DNA of 64,000 nucleotides from RUG563 sp045590215 (GTDB lineage Bacteria; Bacillota; Clostridia; Christensenellales; Aristaeellaceae). Below are positions 18,179 through 27,184 of the stretch, one piece after another. Position 1 is the stretch's first letter. Each line of letters opens with the position of its first letter. Both the position numbers and the translations under genes were made by a program. Below the pieces are notes generated by a model. The model worked only from the letters and a program-made list of their open reading frames with translations. It had not been told where the DNA came from and did not search any database. The stretch lies in assembly GCA_045590215.1 (NCBI GenBank), contig JAZNQO010000023.1, positions 34,067 through 98,066 on the forward strand, given 5' to 3'.

Positions 18179-19402
18179 ATGGCACATGTACTTGATACCC
18201 TGCGGGAACGCGGATTTTTAGCTCAGATCACTTTTGAAGAAGACCTCTACAAGCAATTAGAAAAAGAGCCCACCACCTTCTACGTGGGTTTTGACCCCAC
18301 TGCCACTTCCCTGCATTTCGGCCACTTCATCCCGATTATCGCCATGGCGCATATGCAGCGTGCCGGGCATATCCCGATTGCGTTGGTTGGCGGCGGTACG
18401 GCCATGATCGGCGACCCCTCCGGCAAAACCGACATGCGCAAAATGATGACCGTGGAAACCATCGATCATAACGTTTCCTGCATCAAAAAGCAGATGGAAC
18501 GCTTCATCGAATTCGGCGAAGGCAAAGCCATGATCGTCAACAACGCCGACTGGATTCGCAAGCTCTCTTACATGGATTTCCTCCGGGATGTGGGCTCCCT
18601 CTTCTCCGTGAACCGGATGCTGGCCGCTGAATGCTACAAGCAGCGCATGGAACGGGGCTTAACGCTTCTTGAATTCAACTACATGGTCATGCAGGCTTAT
18701 GACTTCCTGCAGCTGTTCAAAAACCACGGCTGCCGCCTGCAGATGGGCGGTGACGACCAGTGGAGTAACATGCTGGCCGGGGCTGACCTCATCCGCCGCA
18801 AGGAACAGGAAGCCGCCTACGCCTGCACCTTCAAGCTGCTCATGAACCACGAAGGTAAAAAGATGGGCAAAACAGAAAAGGGTGCCCTGTGGCTGGATCC
18901 CAACCTTTGCACCCCCTACGATTTCTACCAGTACTGGCGGAACGTTGCCGATGCAGACGTGGAAAAGTGCCTGAGCCTGCTCACGTTCCTGCCCATGGAT
19001 GAAGTGCGCAAGCTCTCCAAGCTGGAAGGCAGTGCCATCAATGAAGCGAAGAAGGTTCTGGCTTACGAATGCACGTCCCTCGTCCACGGCAAAGAAGAAG
19101 CCGAAAAGGCTCAGCTGGCGGCGGCTGCCCTCTTTGGCGGCGGTGCTGCAGCGGATGTGCCCACCTACGAATGGAAGCAGTGCGATATGGAGCAGGATAA
19201 CAGGCTGACCACGCTGCTCAACCTCTGCGGCCTCTGCCAGAGCCGGGGCGACGCCCGCAAGCAGGTCCAGCAGGGTGCTGTCGTGATGAACGACCAGAAG
19301 GTGACGGATATTGATACCGTCATTACCGCCGATATGATTCCTACCGACGGCCTGCTTTTGCGCAAAGGCAAGAAGAATTTCTGCCGTATCGTGCTCAAGT
19401 AA
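18179..19402 (+). CDS. tyrS: Tyrosyl-tRNA synthetase
   Basis: A 407-residue class I synthetase. The HIGH motif appears as HFGH (46-49) in [15 protein letters not shown], the KMSKS loop as KMGKT (228-232), with the tyrosine pocket region [22 protein letters not shown]. The C-terminal S4-like domain spans about residues 345-405. It charges tRNA-Tyr. The TAA overlaps the ATG of the next gene (TAATG). Control by the upstream Tyr T-box is expected. Confidence 0.95.
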   Translation: MAHVLDTLRERGFLAQITFEEDLYKQLEKEPTTFYVGFDPTATSLHFGHFIPIIAMAHMQRAGHIPIALVGGGTAMIGDPSGKTDMRKMMTVETIDHNVSCIKKQMERFIEFGEGKAMIVNNADWIRKLSYMDFLRDVGSLFSVNRMLAAECYKQRMERGLTLLEFNYMVMQAYDFLQLFKNHGCRLQMGGDDQWSNMLAGADLIRRKEQEAAYACTFKLLMNHEGKKMGKTEKGALWLDPNLCTPYDFYQYWRNVADADVEKCLSLLTFLPMDEVRKLSKLEGSAINEAKKVLAYECTSLVHGKEEAEKAQLAAAALFGGGAAADVPTYEWKQCDMEQDNRLTTLLNLCGLCQSRGDARKQVQQGAVVMNDQKVTDIDTVITADMIPTDGLLLRKGKKNFCRIVLK

Positions 19403-20055
19403 TGGTCTGCCGGGATTACAAAACATTAAAACAAGCGGCCAGCGATCAATTCATCGTCAATAAAAGCCGCTTCATCGGCTATGCCGCCCCCTGCGAAAGC
19501 GAGGAGGCGGCACTGGCCTTTTTGCGCTCCATCCGGGAAAAGCATAAGGATGCCACCCACAACTGCTACGCCTATATCATCGGCCAAAACGCTGGTATTA
19601 TGCGCTATTCCGACGATGGCGAGCCCGGCGGCACGGCCGGCATGCCCATCATTGAGGTGATGAAGGCACGGGGCGTGGTGAATTGCTGCGTGGTGGTCAC
19701 GCGCTATTTCGGCGGTATTCTGCTTGGTGCCGGCGGCTTGGTGCGTGCCTATACAAAAGGCTGCGTGGTTGCCCTGAACGCTGCGCAGGTGGTCACCATG
19801 GAGGAAAGCCAGCGGCTGCTCCTGGATATCCCCTATCCCTTGTGGGATAAGATCAACTATCACCTGCAATCCCTGCCTCAGCTGACAGAAAACACCGAGT
19901 TTGGCGCATCGGTTTCTGTGACGCTGCTGGTTCGCACCAAGGATGTGGACAGCGTCATTGATAAGCTGAACACCCTCACCGACGGAAAGCTGGACTACCT
20001 GCTGGACGAAGTGCTCCATTACCCCTGGCCGGAAGAAAGTCAGGAAACGGAATAA
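19402..20055 (+). CDS. YigZ/IMPACT family protein
   Basis: A 217-residue YigZ-type protein. The conserved N-terminal segment is SRFIGYAAPCESEEAALAFL, then HKDATHNCYAYIIG, FSDDGEPGGTAG-like YSDDGEPGGTAGMPI, and VVTRYFGGILLGAGGLVRAY. The family is structurally related to IMPACT and its bacterial function is unsettled. The start codon overlaps the tyrS stop by one base, so it is translated from the tyrosine operon, and the operon ends at a strong terminator right after it. Confidence 0.9.
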   Translation: MVCRDYKTLKQAASDQFIVNKSRFIGYAAPCESEEAALAFLRSIREKHKDATHNCYAYIIGQNAGIMRYSDDGEPGGTAGMPIIEVMKARGVVNCCVVVTRYFGGILLGAGGLVRAYTKGCVVALNAAQVVTMEESQRLLLDIPYPLWDKINYHLQSLPQLTENTEFGASVSVTLLVRTKDVDSVIDKLNTLTDGKLDYLLDEVLHYPWPEESQETE

Positions 20056-20057
20056 GC

Positions 20058-20089
20058 AAAGTTGCCCTTGTATCAGGGCAACTTTTTTG
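20058..20089 (+). terminator. Terminator of the tyrosine operon
   Basis: An 11-bp perfect stem AAAGTTGCCCT / AGGGCAACTTT with a 6-nt loop and T run, immediately after the YigZ stop. Confidence 0.9.
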
Positions 20090-20131
20090 TTATCATAATA
20101 GCATACCCTTTCACCAAAAGGAGGCGTTCAT

Positions 20132-20866
20132 TTGATTCTGTTTTTAACCAGCCATATGGGCGGCAGTTACTTTCCTCCGGACAATCCGAAATTCAGCCCT
20201 GTTTTGCAGGAAAACCGCTTCACCGAAAACCTGAAAAAACATTGGCCGGGAAAGGCGAAAGTGCTGCTCATCGCCTCCGATCCGCAGGAGCATAACGTAT
20301 TGGATTCCATTGCAGACGCTTTTTCCCATACCCTGCCCATGGCCGGGCTGCCGGTGGAATATGTGCTGCCCTGCGATGACCGAAACGAAGAAGCGGCGGC
20401 GAATTTGAGCGTTTATGATGTTATTATTCACGCCGGCGGCCATGTGCCCACCCAGAACGCCTTTTTTCATCAGCTGAACCTGAAAGAAAAATACAAGGCT
20501 TTTCACGGCATCGTGATCGGCATCAGCGCAGGCACCATGAACTGCGCTTCCACCGTCTACGCCCATCCGGAACTGGACGGCGAAGCGGTAGACCCCGATT
20601 ATCAGCGGTTCATTCCGGGGCTTGGGCTGACGGAACTGCAAATCCTGCCCCATTTCCAATACATCCGCACGCTTACCTTGGACGGCATGAAGGCCATCGA
20701 CGAAATTGCAGCTCATGACAGCCGGGGGCATTCTTTCCTCTGCCTGAACGACGGGGCGTATATTCTCCAAGAAAATGGAAAAACCACTGTTTTCGGTGAA
20801 GCCTATCTCCTGCAGGACGGCAGCTTGACGCAACTTTGCAAGGATAACGAAAGCATAATACTGTAA
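20132..20866 (+). CDS. Peptidase E-like (peptidase S51 / type 1 glutamine amidotransferase fold)
   Basis: A 244-residue protein of the S51 dipeptidase E/cyanophycinase fold. The nucleophile elbow is VIGISAGTMNC (Ser132), preceded by the strand YDVIIHAGGHVPTQN. Peptidase E cleaves Asp-X dipeptides. The start is a TTG at 20132 with AAAGGAGG 8 nt upstream. No ATG fits before the conserved first strand (LFLTSHMGG). Followed 17 nt later by a Nudix gene. Confidence 0.82.
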   Translation: MILFLTSHMGGSYFPPDNPKFSPVLQENRFTENLKKHWPGKAKVLLIASDPQEHNVLDSIADAFSHTLPMAGLPVEYVLPCDDRNEEAAANLSVYDVIIHAGGHVPTQNAFFHQLNLKEKYKAFHGIVIGISAGTMNCASTVYAHPELDGEAVDPDYQRFIPGLGLTELQILPHFQYIRTLTLDGMKAIDEIAAHDSRGHSFLCLNDGAYILQENGKTTVFGEAYLLQDGSLTQLCKDNESIIL

Positions 20867-20883
20867 AAAGGAAAGAAACTGCT

Positions 20884-21420
20884 ATGCGACTTTTGTTCAC
20901 GCTGGATTTGAAAAACTATAAAGAGGGCGGTACTGTGGGAAAGAGGCCATCCGTCCGGGGAATTATCGTCAGGAACGGCCTGATCGCCATGATGCACAGC
21001 CTGAAATACGGCTATTACAAGCTGCCCGGCGGCGGTATCGAAGAGGGCGAAAGCCTGACCGACACCCTCCTTAGGGAAGTGCGAGAAGAAAGCGGCCTCA
21101 TCGTGCTGCCCGAATCCATACGCCCTTTCGGATTCGTGCGGCGCATTGAAAAAGGCAGTTATGAAGATATTTTCATGCAGGAAAATTATTATTTCCTTTG
21201 CAGCGCAGAAGAAGTACCCACCGCTCAATCACTGGACGATTATGAAGCGGAAGAGCACTTCACCCTGGAATATGTTTCACCAGCCCATGCAATCCGTTAC
21301 AACGAAGTCCTTTTGCAACATCTGCCTCCGGAGAAACCCCGTTACCATGGCATGCTGACGAGAGAAAACAGGGTGCTGCGCCTTTTGCAGGAAGAAATGC
21401 CTGAACTTTTCCAAGGGTAA
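20884..21420 (+). CDS. Nudix hydrolase
   Basis: A 178-residue Nudix protein. The box is GGGIEEGESLTDTLLREVRE followed by ESGL (about residues 49-72). The C-terminal part after the domain has a HAIRYNEVLLQHLPPEKPRY stretch seen in Nudix proteins of unknown substrate. AAAAGGAAAG lies upstream of the ATG. It is the second gene of a two-gene unit with the peptidase E-like gene. Confidence 0.82.
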   Translation: MRLLFTLDLKNYKEGGTVGKRPSVRGIIVRNGLIAMMHSLKYGYYKLPGGGIEEGESLTDTLLREVREESGLIVLPESIRPFGFVRRIEKGSYEDIFMQENYYFLCSAEEVPTAQSLDDYEAEEHFTLEYVSPAHAIRYNEVLLQHLPPEKPRYHGMLTRENRVLRLLQEEMPELFQG

Positions 21421-21454
21421 CGAGGGTTTTATGAGGCTCTGCCCCAACCACCGT

Positions 21455-21510
21455 CAGGAGGACGTTCCTCCTGAACCTCCAACTGCAGAAAATACTATAT
21501 TTTTCTGCAT
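21455..21510. repeat. Two intergenic hairpins (dispersed hairpin family)
   Basis: Stem CAGGAGGA / TCCTCCTG (21455-21473) followed by GAACC, then a second palindrome GCAGAAAA...TTTTCTGC (21485-21508). These form part of a 417-bp gene-free stretch between Nudix and the methyltransferase. See findings for related copies. Confidence 0.6.
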
Positions 21511-21570
21511 ACGTTGTGCCGCTGAAAGGTGAGAAAACGAAGTAACGAATATTTCCGGGCATTCCGCCGC

Positions 21571-21662
21571 CTGCCGGAGGCCAAAGGCATCCGGGGAAAA
21601 CGCAAAAAGCTGATGGGAAAATACATTTTCCCACTCGGTTTTTTGTCGTTTTTTTTGCCCGG
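21571..21662 (+). repeat. Degenerate intergenic repeat, copy 1, with long imperfect hairpin
   Basis: About 92 bp beginning CTGCCGGAGGCCAAAGGC and ending GCCCGG. It folds into a long imperfect stem whose core is GGGAAAAT / ATTTTCCC and whose outer arms are A-rich and T-rich. It aligns with 38841-38928. The T-rich 3' arm may also terminate the Nudix transcript. Confidence 0.55.
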
Positions 21663-21771
21663 AAATACCATTGCAAACGTTTCTATCCAAGTTACAGGCG
21701 CAAATTGCAAAGCCCGTCCATGCCATGTGTTCACCGGGTAAAGTCCACAGGCACGACCTCTGGTGCAGGGG

Positions 21772-21796
21772 TTCGGGGGCAGCATAAGCCCCCGAA
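21772..21796 (-). repeat. Intergenic hairpin (dispersed hairpin family)
   Basis: Nine-bp stem TTCGGGGGC / GCCCCCGAA with a 7-nt loop. On the reverse strand the 3' arm runs into CCCCTGCACC, the family signature. Confidence 0.6.
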
Positions 21797-21797
21797 T

Positions 21798-21830
21798 AAA
21801 AAAAGAACTGCCTTTATGCAAGACAGTTCC
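21798..21830 (-). terminator. Terminator of the small methyltransferase gene
   Basis: Reverse strand stem GAACTG(T)CTT / AAG(G)CAGTTC followed by TTTTTTT, 8 nt after the stop. Confidence 0.8.
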
Positions 21831-21837
21831 TGAACGT

Positions 21838-22392
21838 TTATTTCTCTTCCTGTTCTTTTCTGGGCTTCCAGCCAACCAGCGCACCGCACATCAGGTTTTT
21901 GCGGCAGCTGACGGAAGTGAAGCCTGCTTCCTGCATCAGGCGCATGAGTTCCCGCCGGGAAAGTGCGCCTTCGCTCACCTGCATATGGGTGGACGCCATC
22001 ACAAACTGTCCCCCTTCACGCAGCACACGGAAAGCTTCGGCGATGGCACCCCGGCTCACATCCCCACGGATAGCCGCAGGCAGCAGCACGATATTGAAGC
22101 TGTTGCTGCGCCAAGGAATATCATCCACGCGGCCGGAGATCACATCGGCATCGTCCAGCATTTCCCGGACAGCTCTCGCCTGTTCCGGCTGTTCGCAAAG
22201 GCCACACAGGTTCAAACGCATTTTATCATTCAAATGGCTCAAAAGCGCACCGTCGGCGCAGGCCATGTCCAGAATCTTGTCATGTTCTTCCAGCATCGCC
22301 CAGCTGGCACAAGCACGCATAGAAGCATTCAGACGTTTCTTCACGCCCAAGGCGGCTTGATAGCTGTTCAACGTTGTTGTTTTCGTCAGCAC
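21838..22392 (-). CDS. Class I SAM-dependent methyltransferase (Methyltransf_11-like)
   Basis: A 184-residue protein. The SAM-binding motif I region is KILDMACADGALLSHL, with the acidic position in LCGLCEQPEQ, and later segments VLREGGQFVMASTH and RLMQEAGFTSV. It is short and may act on a small molecule. Target unknown. The frame extends upstream to 22473, but the GTG at 22392 has GGGAGGGA 5 nt before it and starts right after a leader, so I chose it. An extended -10 TGTTATAAT lies at about 22447-22455 on the reverse strand. Confidence 0.75.
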   Translation of the reverse strand: MLTKTTTLNSYQAALGVKKRLNASMRACASWAMLEEHDKILDMACADGALLSHLNDKMRLNLCGLCEQPEQARAVREMLDDADVISGRVDDIPWRSNSFNIVLLPAAIRGDVSRGAIAEAFRVLREGGQFVMASTHMQVSEGALSRRELMRLMQEAGFTSVSCRKNLMCGALVGWKPRKEQEEK

Positions 22393-22536
22393 GGCATTCC
22401 CTCCCAAAAGGGCGTAAATCACCCTTTTTTCACTTTGCTTTACGATTATAACACAAAAAGGAAATAAATGCACGCATTTTTTGTAATAAATTTTAAATAT
22501 TTTTGATTTTTGTGAAACATTTTTTGATAAATCACC

Positions 22537-22575
22537 AAAAATGCGCCCCGGCAGCCGTTGCCAAGGCGCATTTTT
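22537..22575 (-). terminator. Terminator of metK
   Basis: Eleven-bp stem AAAAATGCGCC / GGCGCATTTTT around a 17-nt loop, with T runs possible on both strands, 11 nt past the metK stop. Confidence 0.8.
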
Positions 22576-22585
22576 GTTTTATTCT

Positions 22586-23758
22586 TTACAGATTGGCTTC
22601 TTTTTTCAGGGCGTCCACCATGTCCAGCTGTTCCCAAGGCAGCTCCACATCAGTGCGGCCAAAGTGGCCGTAGGCTGCGGTCTGGCGATAGATGGGGCGG
22701 CGCAGGTTCAGGCGATTGATGATGGCGTCGGGGCGCATGTCAAACACCTTTTCCACCAGCTTTGCGATTTCCGCATCGGCGATGATGCCGGTGCCCCGGG
22801 TGTTCACCTGGAAAGAAACAGGCTGCGCCACGCCGATAGCATAGGCCAGCGCAATTTCGCACTGCTTGGCAAGGCCGGCGGCTACCACATTTTTCGCCGC
22901 ATGGCGTGCGGCATAAGCGGCAGAGCGGTCAACTTTCGTGGGATCCTTACCGGAGAAAGCGCCACCGCCGTGGGGGGCATAGCCGCCGTAGGTGTCCACG
23001 ATGATCTTGCGACCGGTAAGCCCGGTATCACCAGCAGGGCCGCCCAGCACAAAGCGGCCGGTGGGGTTAATAAAATATTTGGTATCGGGCTGCAAAAGCT
23101 CCGCCGGGATCACCTGCTTGATAACCCCTTCGATCATGGCTTTTTCAATGTCCGCATGCTCGATGTTTTCATCGTGCTGGGTGGAGATAACCACAGTATC
23201 CACGGAAACGGGCTTGCCGTCTTCATATACAACGGTCACTTGGCTCTTGCCATCGGGACGCATCCAGGGATACGTACCATCCTTGCGTACTTCAGCCATC
23301 TTCCGGGTCAGGCGATGGGCCAACGCGATGGGCATAGGCATCATTTCGGGGGTTTCGTCGCAGGCAAAACCGAACATCATGCCCTGATCCCCGGCACCGG
23401 TTTCGTTTTCGTCTTCGCTGCGGGTTTCGAGGGCGGCATCCACGCCCTGGGCAATATCAGGGCTCTGGTCATGCACAGCAGTGAGCACGGCACAGGATGC
23501 GCCGTCAAAGCCCTTCTTGGCACGGTCATAGCCGATATCGTTGACCACCTTGCGAACCACGTCCGCAATGGGCACATAGCCATTGGTGGTGATTTCGCCC
23601 ATCACCATCACAAGCCCGGTGGTGGCGCAGGTTTCGCAGGCAACCCGGCTCATGGGGTCCTGTTCCAAAAGTGCGTCCAGAATGGCATCGGAAATCTGGT
23701 CGCACATCTTATCGGGATGGCCTTCAGTAACGGATTCGGAAGTAAATAATGTACGCAT
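22586..23758 (-). CDS. metK: S-adenosylmethionine synthetase
   Basis: A 390-residue MetK of standard length. Signatures: [20 protein letters not shown] at the N-terminus, [18 protein letters not shown] (methionine-binding loop) and [20 protein letters not shown] (P-loop-like). It makes SAM from methionine and ATP. GGAGA lies before the ATG. It sits under a SAM-I riboswitch, so SAM should shut off its own synthesis. Confidence 0.98.
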   Translation of the reverse strand: MRTLFTSESVTEGHPDKMCDQISDAILDALLEQDPMSRVACETCATTGLVMVMGEITTNGYVPIADVVRKVVNDIGYDRAKKGFDGASCAVLTAVHDQSPDIAQGVDAALETRSEDENETGAGDQGMMFGFACDETPEMMPMPIALAHRLTRKMAEVRKDGTYPWMRPDGKSQVTVVYEDGKPVSVDTVVISTQHDENIEHADIEKAMIEGVIKQVIPAELLQPDTKYFINPTGRFVLGGPAGDTGLTGRKIIVDTYGGYAPHGGGAFSGKDPTKVDRSAAYAARHAAKNVVAAGLAKQCEIALAYAIGVAQPVSFQVNTRGTGIIADAEIAKLVEKVFDMRPDAIINRLNLRRPIYRQTAAYGHFGRTDVELPWEQLDMVDALKKEANL

Positions 23759-23802
23759 GGGGATTCTCCTTTTGTTTTAGATACTGAAAGCCTTTCCTTA
23801 CG

Positions 23803-23959
23803 CAAAAATACCGTCTGTCTTTACAGACAGGCGGCATGCTTTATCCATTTCTTGCGCCTTATCTGCCAGCGTTTATCACGCTGCTGGAATTAGCACCTCG
23901 CATTGCTGCCGGTTGCCGGGCTTCACAGGGCCAGTTCCCTCCGCCGCTCTGGATAAGGT
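23803..23959 (-). promoter_or_regulatory. SAM-I (S-box) riboswitch with terminator
   Basis: The reverse strand reads CTTATCCAGAGCGGCGGAGG, then GAACTGGCCC, TGAAGCCCGGCAACC, GGTGCTAATTCCAGCAG and the closing AGATAAGG: the complete S-box aptamer (23857-23959). It is followed by a terminator stem GCCGCCTGTCTGT / ACAGACGGT and TTTTTG (23803-23835). Confidence 0.97.
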
Positions 23960-23975
23960 ATTCAGTTCGGTTGAC

Positions 23976-24004
23976 AGTATACTGTTTTTTGATTGTTCTG
24001 TCAA
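23976..24004 (-). promoter_or_regulatory. Promoter of metK
   Basis: Reverse strand TTGACA (23999-24004), 17-bp spacer, TATACT (23976-23981). Transcription starts just before the S-box aptamer. Confidence 0.85.
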
Positions 24005-24011
24005 TAGTTTT

Positions 24012-24908
24012 TTACCACAAAAGCATCATCAAAGGAATCGTCACCACGCTGAGAATGGTGGTAAACGCAACCGCTCCAACCGCCAGTTCCCTTGCACGCT
24101 CTGTGGAATAAGCCGTAGCCTGCACCAGCGTATTGCTGGCCCCCGGCATGCAGCAGGCAATAAAGATGGCCGCCCCGGTATCCCCCTGCACGCCCAGCAC
24201 CTTCAAAACCACCAGCGCAAACAGCGGCATGGCAATCAGCCGCAGGCTGCAGGTGAGCAGGAAAGAGCGGTTTTTCAGCATGTCCACCGTGATCTTTCCA
24301 AAGAACGCCCCGGCCACCATCATCGCCATGGGCGTGGCCAAGTTGCTCATGGCGTCCACCACATCCGTCATTACTTTCGGCAGCTTCCATCCCGCAATCT
24401 GCAAAACCAGTGCCAGTAAAATGGCGCACATGGTGGGGTTTGCAATCTTCTTCACGCCGGTTTTCCAGTCCTTGCAGAACAGTGCCAGTGCTACCGACCA
24501 GCTGACAATATTGAACGCCGTCACAAACGCCACGCCGTACCCTACCACCACTTCGCCAAACGCAGCCTCCATCACCGGATACCCCATGAAACCGCAATTG
24601 GAAAGAGCCGTCAGCTGCGTGAACACCGCACGCTCGTCCTTGGGATGCTTGCGGAAAACCAAATAGCCAATGCCCAACATCACGCTCGTCAGCACCATGG
24701 ACAGGAAAAAACAGCCGATCCACTCCCCTGTCAGTGTGCCGGCCGGCAGGTGATACAGCTTTGCAAAATTCAGACAGGGCGTGGAAATCAAAATCACCAT
24801 GGAAGTGACGCTCTTTACGCTCTTGTCATCCCATATCTTACGCCAGACCAGAAAAAAGCCCAGCGATGCCATCAAAAACAGCACAACCACCTGATGCAAA
24901 ACAGCCAT
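24012..24908 (-). CDS. AEC-family transporter (auxin efflux carrier / malate permease-like)
   Basis: A 298-residue membrane protein with about ten helices in two halves. AEC features are ALSNCGFMGYPVMEAAFG in helix 4 and CMPGASNTLVQATAYSTERA near the C-terminus. Bacterial members export malate or other organic acids and amino acids. AGGAGG lies 5 nt before the ATG. Its 3' end abuts the metK promoter. It probably transcribes alone. Confidence 0.85.
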   Translation of the reverse strand: MAVLHQVVVLFLMASLGFFLVWRKIWDDKSVKSVTSMVILISTPCLNFAKLYHLPAGTLTGEWIGCFFLSMVLTSVMLGIGYLVFRKHPKDERAVFTQLTALSNCGFMGYPVMEAAFGEVVVGYGVAFVTAFNIVSWSVALALFCKDWKTGVKKIANPTMCAILLALVLQIAGWKLPKVMTDVVDAMSNLATPMAMMVAGAFFGKITVDMLKNRSFLLTCSLRLIAMPLFALVVLKVLGVQGDTGAAIFIACCMPGASNTLVQATAYSTERARELAVGAVAFTTILSVVTIPLMMLLW

Positions 24909-24941
24909 AATTTCCTCCTGAATAGTGTGTGGATTTTTTTC

Positions 24942-24986
24942 GGGAGGGGGATTCTTTGAGGGTCAAAGAATCCCCCTCCCGTACCC
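24942..24986. repeat. Perfect 18-bp inverted repeat (dispersed hairpin family)
   Basis: Arms GGGAGGGGGATTCTTTGA (24942-24959) and its exact complement (24963-24980) with a 3-nt loop, followed by GTACCC. Lies in the 330-bp gene-free gap between the AEC carrier and the LysM gene. Confidence 0.8.
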
Positions 24987-25109
24987 TCCCCAAGAAAGCC
25001 GGTAAGGGGAGACTTGAGAAAACGTTGTGCTCTCCCTTGTTTCTTATCAAGATAAATCAGCTCCACGGGGAAAGAAGTTTGTTTTTTCCTCTATTCCGAA
25101 TAGCTTTTC

Positions 25110-25143
25110 TAAGGGGGTTCGGGGGAGATACTCCTCCCCCTTA
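25110..25143 (-). repeat. Intergenic hairpin (dispersed hairpin family)
   Basis: Outer arms TAAGGGGG / CCCCCTTA with inner GGGGGAG / CTCCTCC pairing. The reverse strand shows CCCCCGAACCCCC, matching the hairpin at 21772-21796. Confidence 0.55.
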
Positions 25144-25237
25144 TTCTGCATCCTCTCCGTTCTTCCTGCACGGTGGCACACCTTTTTTCTTTTCTGTCAT
25201 AGAATGAAAATGAAGCAAAGAAAGGAGCGGATGAAGC

Positions 25238-25804
25238 ATGTCCAATCAAGCCACCCATTGCGCCTACGAATACACCGTCAAGCGGGGCGACAGTTTTTAC
25301 CTCATTGCCCAGCGCACGGGCGTTACGCTGCGAGAGCTGATCAACGCCAACCCCCAGATACCCCCTTCCCGGCTGACGGTAGGCGATGTTTTGTGCATTC
25401 CTTACAGCGATTGCTTGAACCAGCCTGCCCAAGACCCCAGCAACACCCCCATCACAGATAACAACAGCGTCTGTCCGGCCAACCGCCGTGCCATTGTTCA
25501 GCAGGGGCAAACAGCCTCCGACTTGCAATTGCAATACAATTTAAGCTATTACACCCTACAAAATGCCAATCAAGGCGTAAACCTGGACGCCATCAAGAGC
25601 GGCGATGTGGTGTGCATTCCGGAAGAGAACACCGCCTGCCCCATCCAACGCACCATCGTAGTGGGCGAAATCGATAGCCTCAATTCCATTGCCATGGCCA
25701 ATCGGGTGACAGTTGCAGATCTGCTGAAAGCGAACCCCTGCATCGCCCCAGAAGATTTCACCCCCGGCACAGTCATCAAACTGCCCGATTTGCCCCAGAG
25801 CTAA
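25238..25804 (+). CDS. Triple-LysM protein without signal peptide, possible spore-envelope protein
   Basis: A 188-residue protein made almost entirely of three LysM-like units: YTVKRGDSFYLIAQRTGVTL (about 11-30), RAIVQQGQTASDLQLQYNLS (about 83-102) and RTIVVGEIDSLNSIAMANRV (about 136-155). Each is preceded by a Cys and each of the first two ends in a CIP motif (VLCIPY, VVCIPE). There is no signal peptide or membrane segment. LysM binds peptidoglycan or chitin, and cytosolic LysM proteins in spore formers (SafA, SpoVID) assemble on the forespore surface. That role is an inference. AAAGGAG lies 10 nt before the ATG. Confidence 0.78.
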   Translation: MSNQATHCAYEYTVKRGDSFYLIAQRTGVTLRELINANPQIPPSRLTVGDVLCIPYSDCLNQPAQDPSNTPITDNNSVCPANRRAIVQQGQTASDLQLQYNLSYYTLQNANQGVNLDAIKSGDVVCIPEENTACPIQRTIVVGEIDSLNSIAMANRVTVADLLKANPCIAPEDFTPGTVIKLPDLPQS

Positions 25805-25819
25805 AGGAGCGTACATAAC

Positions 25820-25856
25820 TACTCCCGGCAGTAAAAAAGCTGCCGGGAGTTTTTGC
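25820..25856 (+). terminator. Terminator of the LysM gene
   Basis: Eleven-bp perfect stem ACTCCCGGCAG / CTGCCGGGAGT, 8-nt loop, followed by TTTTTG. Confidence 0.9.
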
Positions 25857-25874
25857 GTGGATAAAGCACGCCTT

Positions 25875-27122
25875 TCAGTGCGCTGCGGTGGCCATATGTG
25901 CCTTTCGATATTGCTGTGGTGTTTCGCCGTACATCCGCTTGAATTGCTTGCAGAAATAATTCGGATCAGAAAAGCCGCTGATCTGCGCCACGGTTTGTAT
26001 TTGCAAATGCGTGGTTTGCAAAAGATGCAATGCTGTTTTCATGCGCTGATTCTTGATATACGCAGACAGGGTGACGCCAACTTCCTGATGAAACAGGGCG
26101 GAAAGATAAGTTGAGTTCACGCCAATGAGGGATGCCAATATCTGCAAAGACAGATTTTCGGAAAGATTGGCTTCGATATAGGTCATCGCCTTTTGAACAA
26201 CCGACGAATAATGCTGACTTTTGTGCGTACGCACAAGGCGGCAATATCCCCGAACCATGCTGCCGATAAGCTGGGACGCCTTCTCAATGGATGCGACGGT
26301 TTCAATGCTTCTGGCATATTGGCTGGAGGTTATGTCCAGATAATAAGGATGAACGCCGCCGCTTTCCGCCGCCTTTCGCAATATCGTGTTGCAGATAATG
26401 CAATAGTTTTTCATATTTCGCAGGGGATCGGCAGAGCGAGGCTGATAATTAAACCCGGATATATTGGAAGTGATGATTTCCGCCCGGCTGATCATCCCCT
26501 TGGCAACAATCTCCATCATTTGGTTTTCGTATTGGTAGCGTTCTTCCAGCTGCTGCATTTTCGCCAGCACCTCTGCCTGAACGCCAGCTTCGCCATCATC
26601 CTGCGCATTTGCGGATACGCGAACGCTTTGCATATAGCTTTCATCCACCATATCAAATGCGTCCGCTCCCCCCCAAAGCGTTTCGCCAAGGGTGGATAGA
26701 AGTGCCATAATAATGGACGGATCATTATAAACAGGCAAGGAGGCATAATACTCCTTCTGCGTAGCCAGCCTTTCAGCCGGAATGCCAAGCTGCTCATTCT
26801 GCTCCATTATCCATGTTTCGGAAGGATCGTTGGTTAAATAAGGACCAATAATAAGCAACGTGGTCGGCACAAATTCAGGCAGAACAAAGGAAATATAGCG
26901 GCACATAAATTGGTCTGTTATTCGATAGATGGTTCTTTCCCGCATCCAATGCCCGGCTGACTGCAAAATTGCTTCATAGTCTGTTTCTATGCCGAGCAGC
27001 CTGCGCAAGCCGCCGTCCACATCCTCAATGGATTGGCCGGAGTGCAGCTGCCGTGCCGGAAGCCGCAATTTCTGCAAAACATCCAAAAAGAAGTCCAGCT
27101 GGCATTGATAGGACTTTTTCAT
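25875..27122 (-). CDS. AraC-family transcriptional regulator
   Basis: A 415-residue regulator. The last 100 residues form the two-helix-turn-helix AraC domain: LSLQILASLIGVNSTYLSALF, VGVTLSAYIKNQRMKTALHLL, and the family signature QIQTVAQISGFSDPNYFCKQFK with YGETPQQYRK. The N-terminal about 300 residues are a large sensor region of unassigned type. The ATG at 27146 is less likely than 27122, which has AAGGGG 8 nt upstream. It is divergent from the GPH symporter and beta-galactosidase genes and is the obvious candidate activator of them. Confidence 0.88.
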   Translation of the reverse strand: MKKSYQCQLDFFLDVLQKLRLPARQLHSGQSIEDVDGGLRRLLGIETDYEAILQSAGHWMRERTIYRITDQFMCRYISFVLPEFVPTTLLIIGPYLTNDPSETWIMEQNEQLGIPAERLATQKEYYASLPVYNDPSIIMALLSTLGETLWGGADAFDMVDESYMQSVRVSANAQDDGEAGVQAEVLAKMQQLEERYQYENQMMEIVAKGMISRAEIITSNISGFNYQPRSADPLRNMKNYCIICNTILRKAAESGGVHPYYLDITSSQYARSIETVASIEKASQLIGSMVRGYCRLVRTHKSQHYSSVVQKAMTYIEANLSENLSLQILASLIGVNSTYLSALFHQEVGVTLSAYIKNQRMKTALHLLQTTHLQIQTVAQISGFSDPNYFCKQFKRMYGETPQQYRKAHMATAAH

Positions 27123-27184
27123 GCACTCATCCCCTTTTCTCTGCATGATATCATTATCGGATATTTTTCAACCAAAATCAACAC

